Shown: piece after piece, positions 5,788-6,385 of the stretch
How the letters are laid out: each line of letters opens with the position of its first letter
Numbering within the stretch: position 1 is the first letter of the stretch
The notes under the pieces: generated by a model
Databases searched by the model: none
What the model saw: the letters and a program-made list of their open reading frames with translations, nothing else
What the model was told of the DNA's origin: nothing
Position numbers and translations under genes: made by a program
NCBI GenBank assembly: GCA_019312985.1
Contig: JAFDCC010000094.1
Coordinates: 1 to 6,385, forward strand
DNA length: 6,385 bases
Reading direction: 5' to 3'
Source: Deltaproteobacteria bacterium
Lineage (GTDB): Bacteria > Desulfobacterota > Desulfobulbia > Desulfobulbales > BM004

Positions 5788-6385
5788 TCAGGAGGAGGCA
5801 TCCTCTTGCTGCATTTCACCATCAACCATGCTCTCTGCCGGCCACTGCAGTCCCAGGGTATCGACCAGTTTCCCCATGTCGCTTAAAATCCGGTACTGGG
5901 CGAAGGCTTTATCATACTGGGCGTTGACCAGGTCTATTCTGGCATTGATCAGTTCAGCTTCTATGTCGAGGACATCGAACATGGTCCGTCGGCCGATATT
6001 CCACTGCTTGGAAAAGGCCTCGGCCGTCGCCTTTGTCGCCTTGACATAGTCCTGCAGGTAAGTGATCCGGTTCTGGGCCGCCCGGAAAGCCACCCACGAA
6101 AGGCGGATGGATTCGACAATCTGGCGCCGGGTGTTGTTCTGGATCTCTTCCGCCTCTCTGACAAGATAGCCTGTTTCCGCAAGGCGGGCCTGGTCCCGGT
6201 AGCCGTTGAAAAGGTTGAAGCGCACCACGGCCGCAGCTGTCAGTTCTCTTGTAAGCTCTGGATATTCGATATCATTTTCCCATTTCTGGTCCACGGTAAT
6301 GTCCAGCTTCGGGTAGTAGCCGCTCTTGGCGACAGCCTGCTGGGCCTGCCGGGCCTGCAGGTCTGCCTGGGCCGACTTGAGAATC
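5788..6385 (-). CDS. TolC-family outer-membrane efflux/type I secretion channel, LapE-like (5' end cut by window edge)
   Basis: This is the C-terminal 198 residues of a trimeric outer-membrane channel; the frame is open through the right edge, and the family is usually 430-470 residues, so more than half is missing. The visible part begins with a helix rich in Ala and Gln, followed by SGYYPKLDI, the usual 'gyyP' turn of an outer-membrane efflux repeat. A strand region (VVRFNLFNGY) and a long helical hairpin follow. It ends with the canonical second-repeat signature: GRRTMFDVLD, then EL-NARIDLVNAQYDKAFAQYRIL and MGKLVDTLGL. That signature is typical of TolC channels paired with adhesin-exporting type I systems. 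Its position in the same cluster as lapG, lapD and lapB implies it is the exit channel for the adhesin, though other TolC roles cannot be excluded. A GTG at 6294 is in frame but internal to the repeat, so it is not the start. A hairpin at 5639-5667 probably ends its transcript. Confidence 0.9.
   Translation of the reverse strand, partial: ILKSAQADLQARQAQQAVAKSGYYPKLDITVDQKWENDIEYPELTRELTAAAVVRFNLFNGYRDQARLAETGYLVREAEEIQNNTRRQIVESIRLSWVAFRAAQNRITYLQDYVKATKATAEAFSKQWNIGRRTMFDVLDIEAELINARIDLVNAQYDKAFAQYRILSDMGKLVDTLGLQWPAESMVDGEMQQEDASS

Noticed and set aside
5788..6294. GTG at 6294 as the start of the TolC-family gene
   Set aside because: The frame continues upstream with typical TolC sequence (SGYYPKLDI) to the window edge, so this GTG is internal.

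Overview
This window carries most of a Lap-type system, which controls by cyclic di-GMP whether a large surface adhesin is kept on the cell or released. Four of the five genes lie on the minus strand. Read in that direction they are: a TolC-family outer-membrane export channel (LapE-like; its N-terminal part runs off the right edge), a periplasmic LapG-like cysteine protease, a LapD-like inner-membrane c-di-GMP receptor, and a LapB-like type I secretion ABC transporter (the last few residues run off the left edge). The fifth gene encodes a small 109-residue protein on the plus strand, between lapD and lapB.

Region by region: 1-2177 is the transporter. 2178-2369 is an AT-rich divergent promoter region. 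2370-2699 is the small plus-strand gene, separated by only 36 bases from the convergent lapD (2736-4721). 4722-4877 is a leader between lapG and lapD that holds a chain of tiny ORFs. lapG occupies 4878 to about 5549, or to 5654 if an upstream ATG is used. A strong hairpin lies at 5639-5667, a gene-free stretch follows to 5787, and the TolC-family gene runs from 5788 past the right edge.

How the genes work together, from knowledge of the Pseudomonas fluorescens Lap system: LapB, an HlyD-type adaptor (LapC, not in this window) and the TolC-like channel export a giant RTX adhesin. Its N-terminal retention module holds it at the outer membrane. When c-di-GMP is high, LapD binds it through a catalytically dead EAL domain and sequesters LapG on its periplasmic face. 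When c-di-GMP falls, LapG is freed and cuts the adhesin, and the cell detaches. The LapG triad and calcium ligands, the LapD periplasmic Trp and the degeneracy of both LapD cytoplasmic domains are all visible here. The adhesin and LapC are not seen and are probably just outside.

The organism is a Gram-negative proteobacterium with a moderately G+C-rich genome. The gene order (lapE-lapG-lapD-lapB on one strand) differs from Pseudomonas, and a non-pseudomonad such as a deltaproteobacterium (Desulfobacterota) or a gammaproteobacterium is plausible, but the sequence alone does not settle this. I see no mobile element, CRISPR array, tRNA or rRNA.
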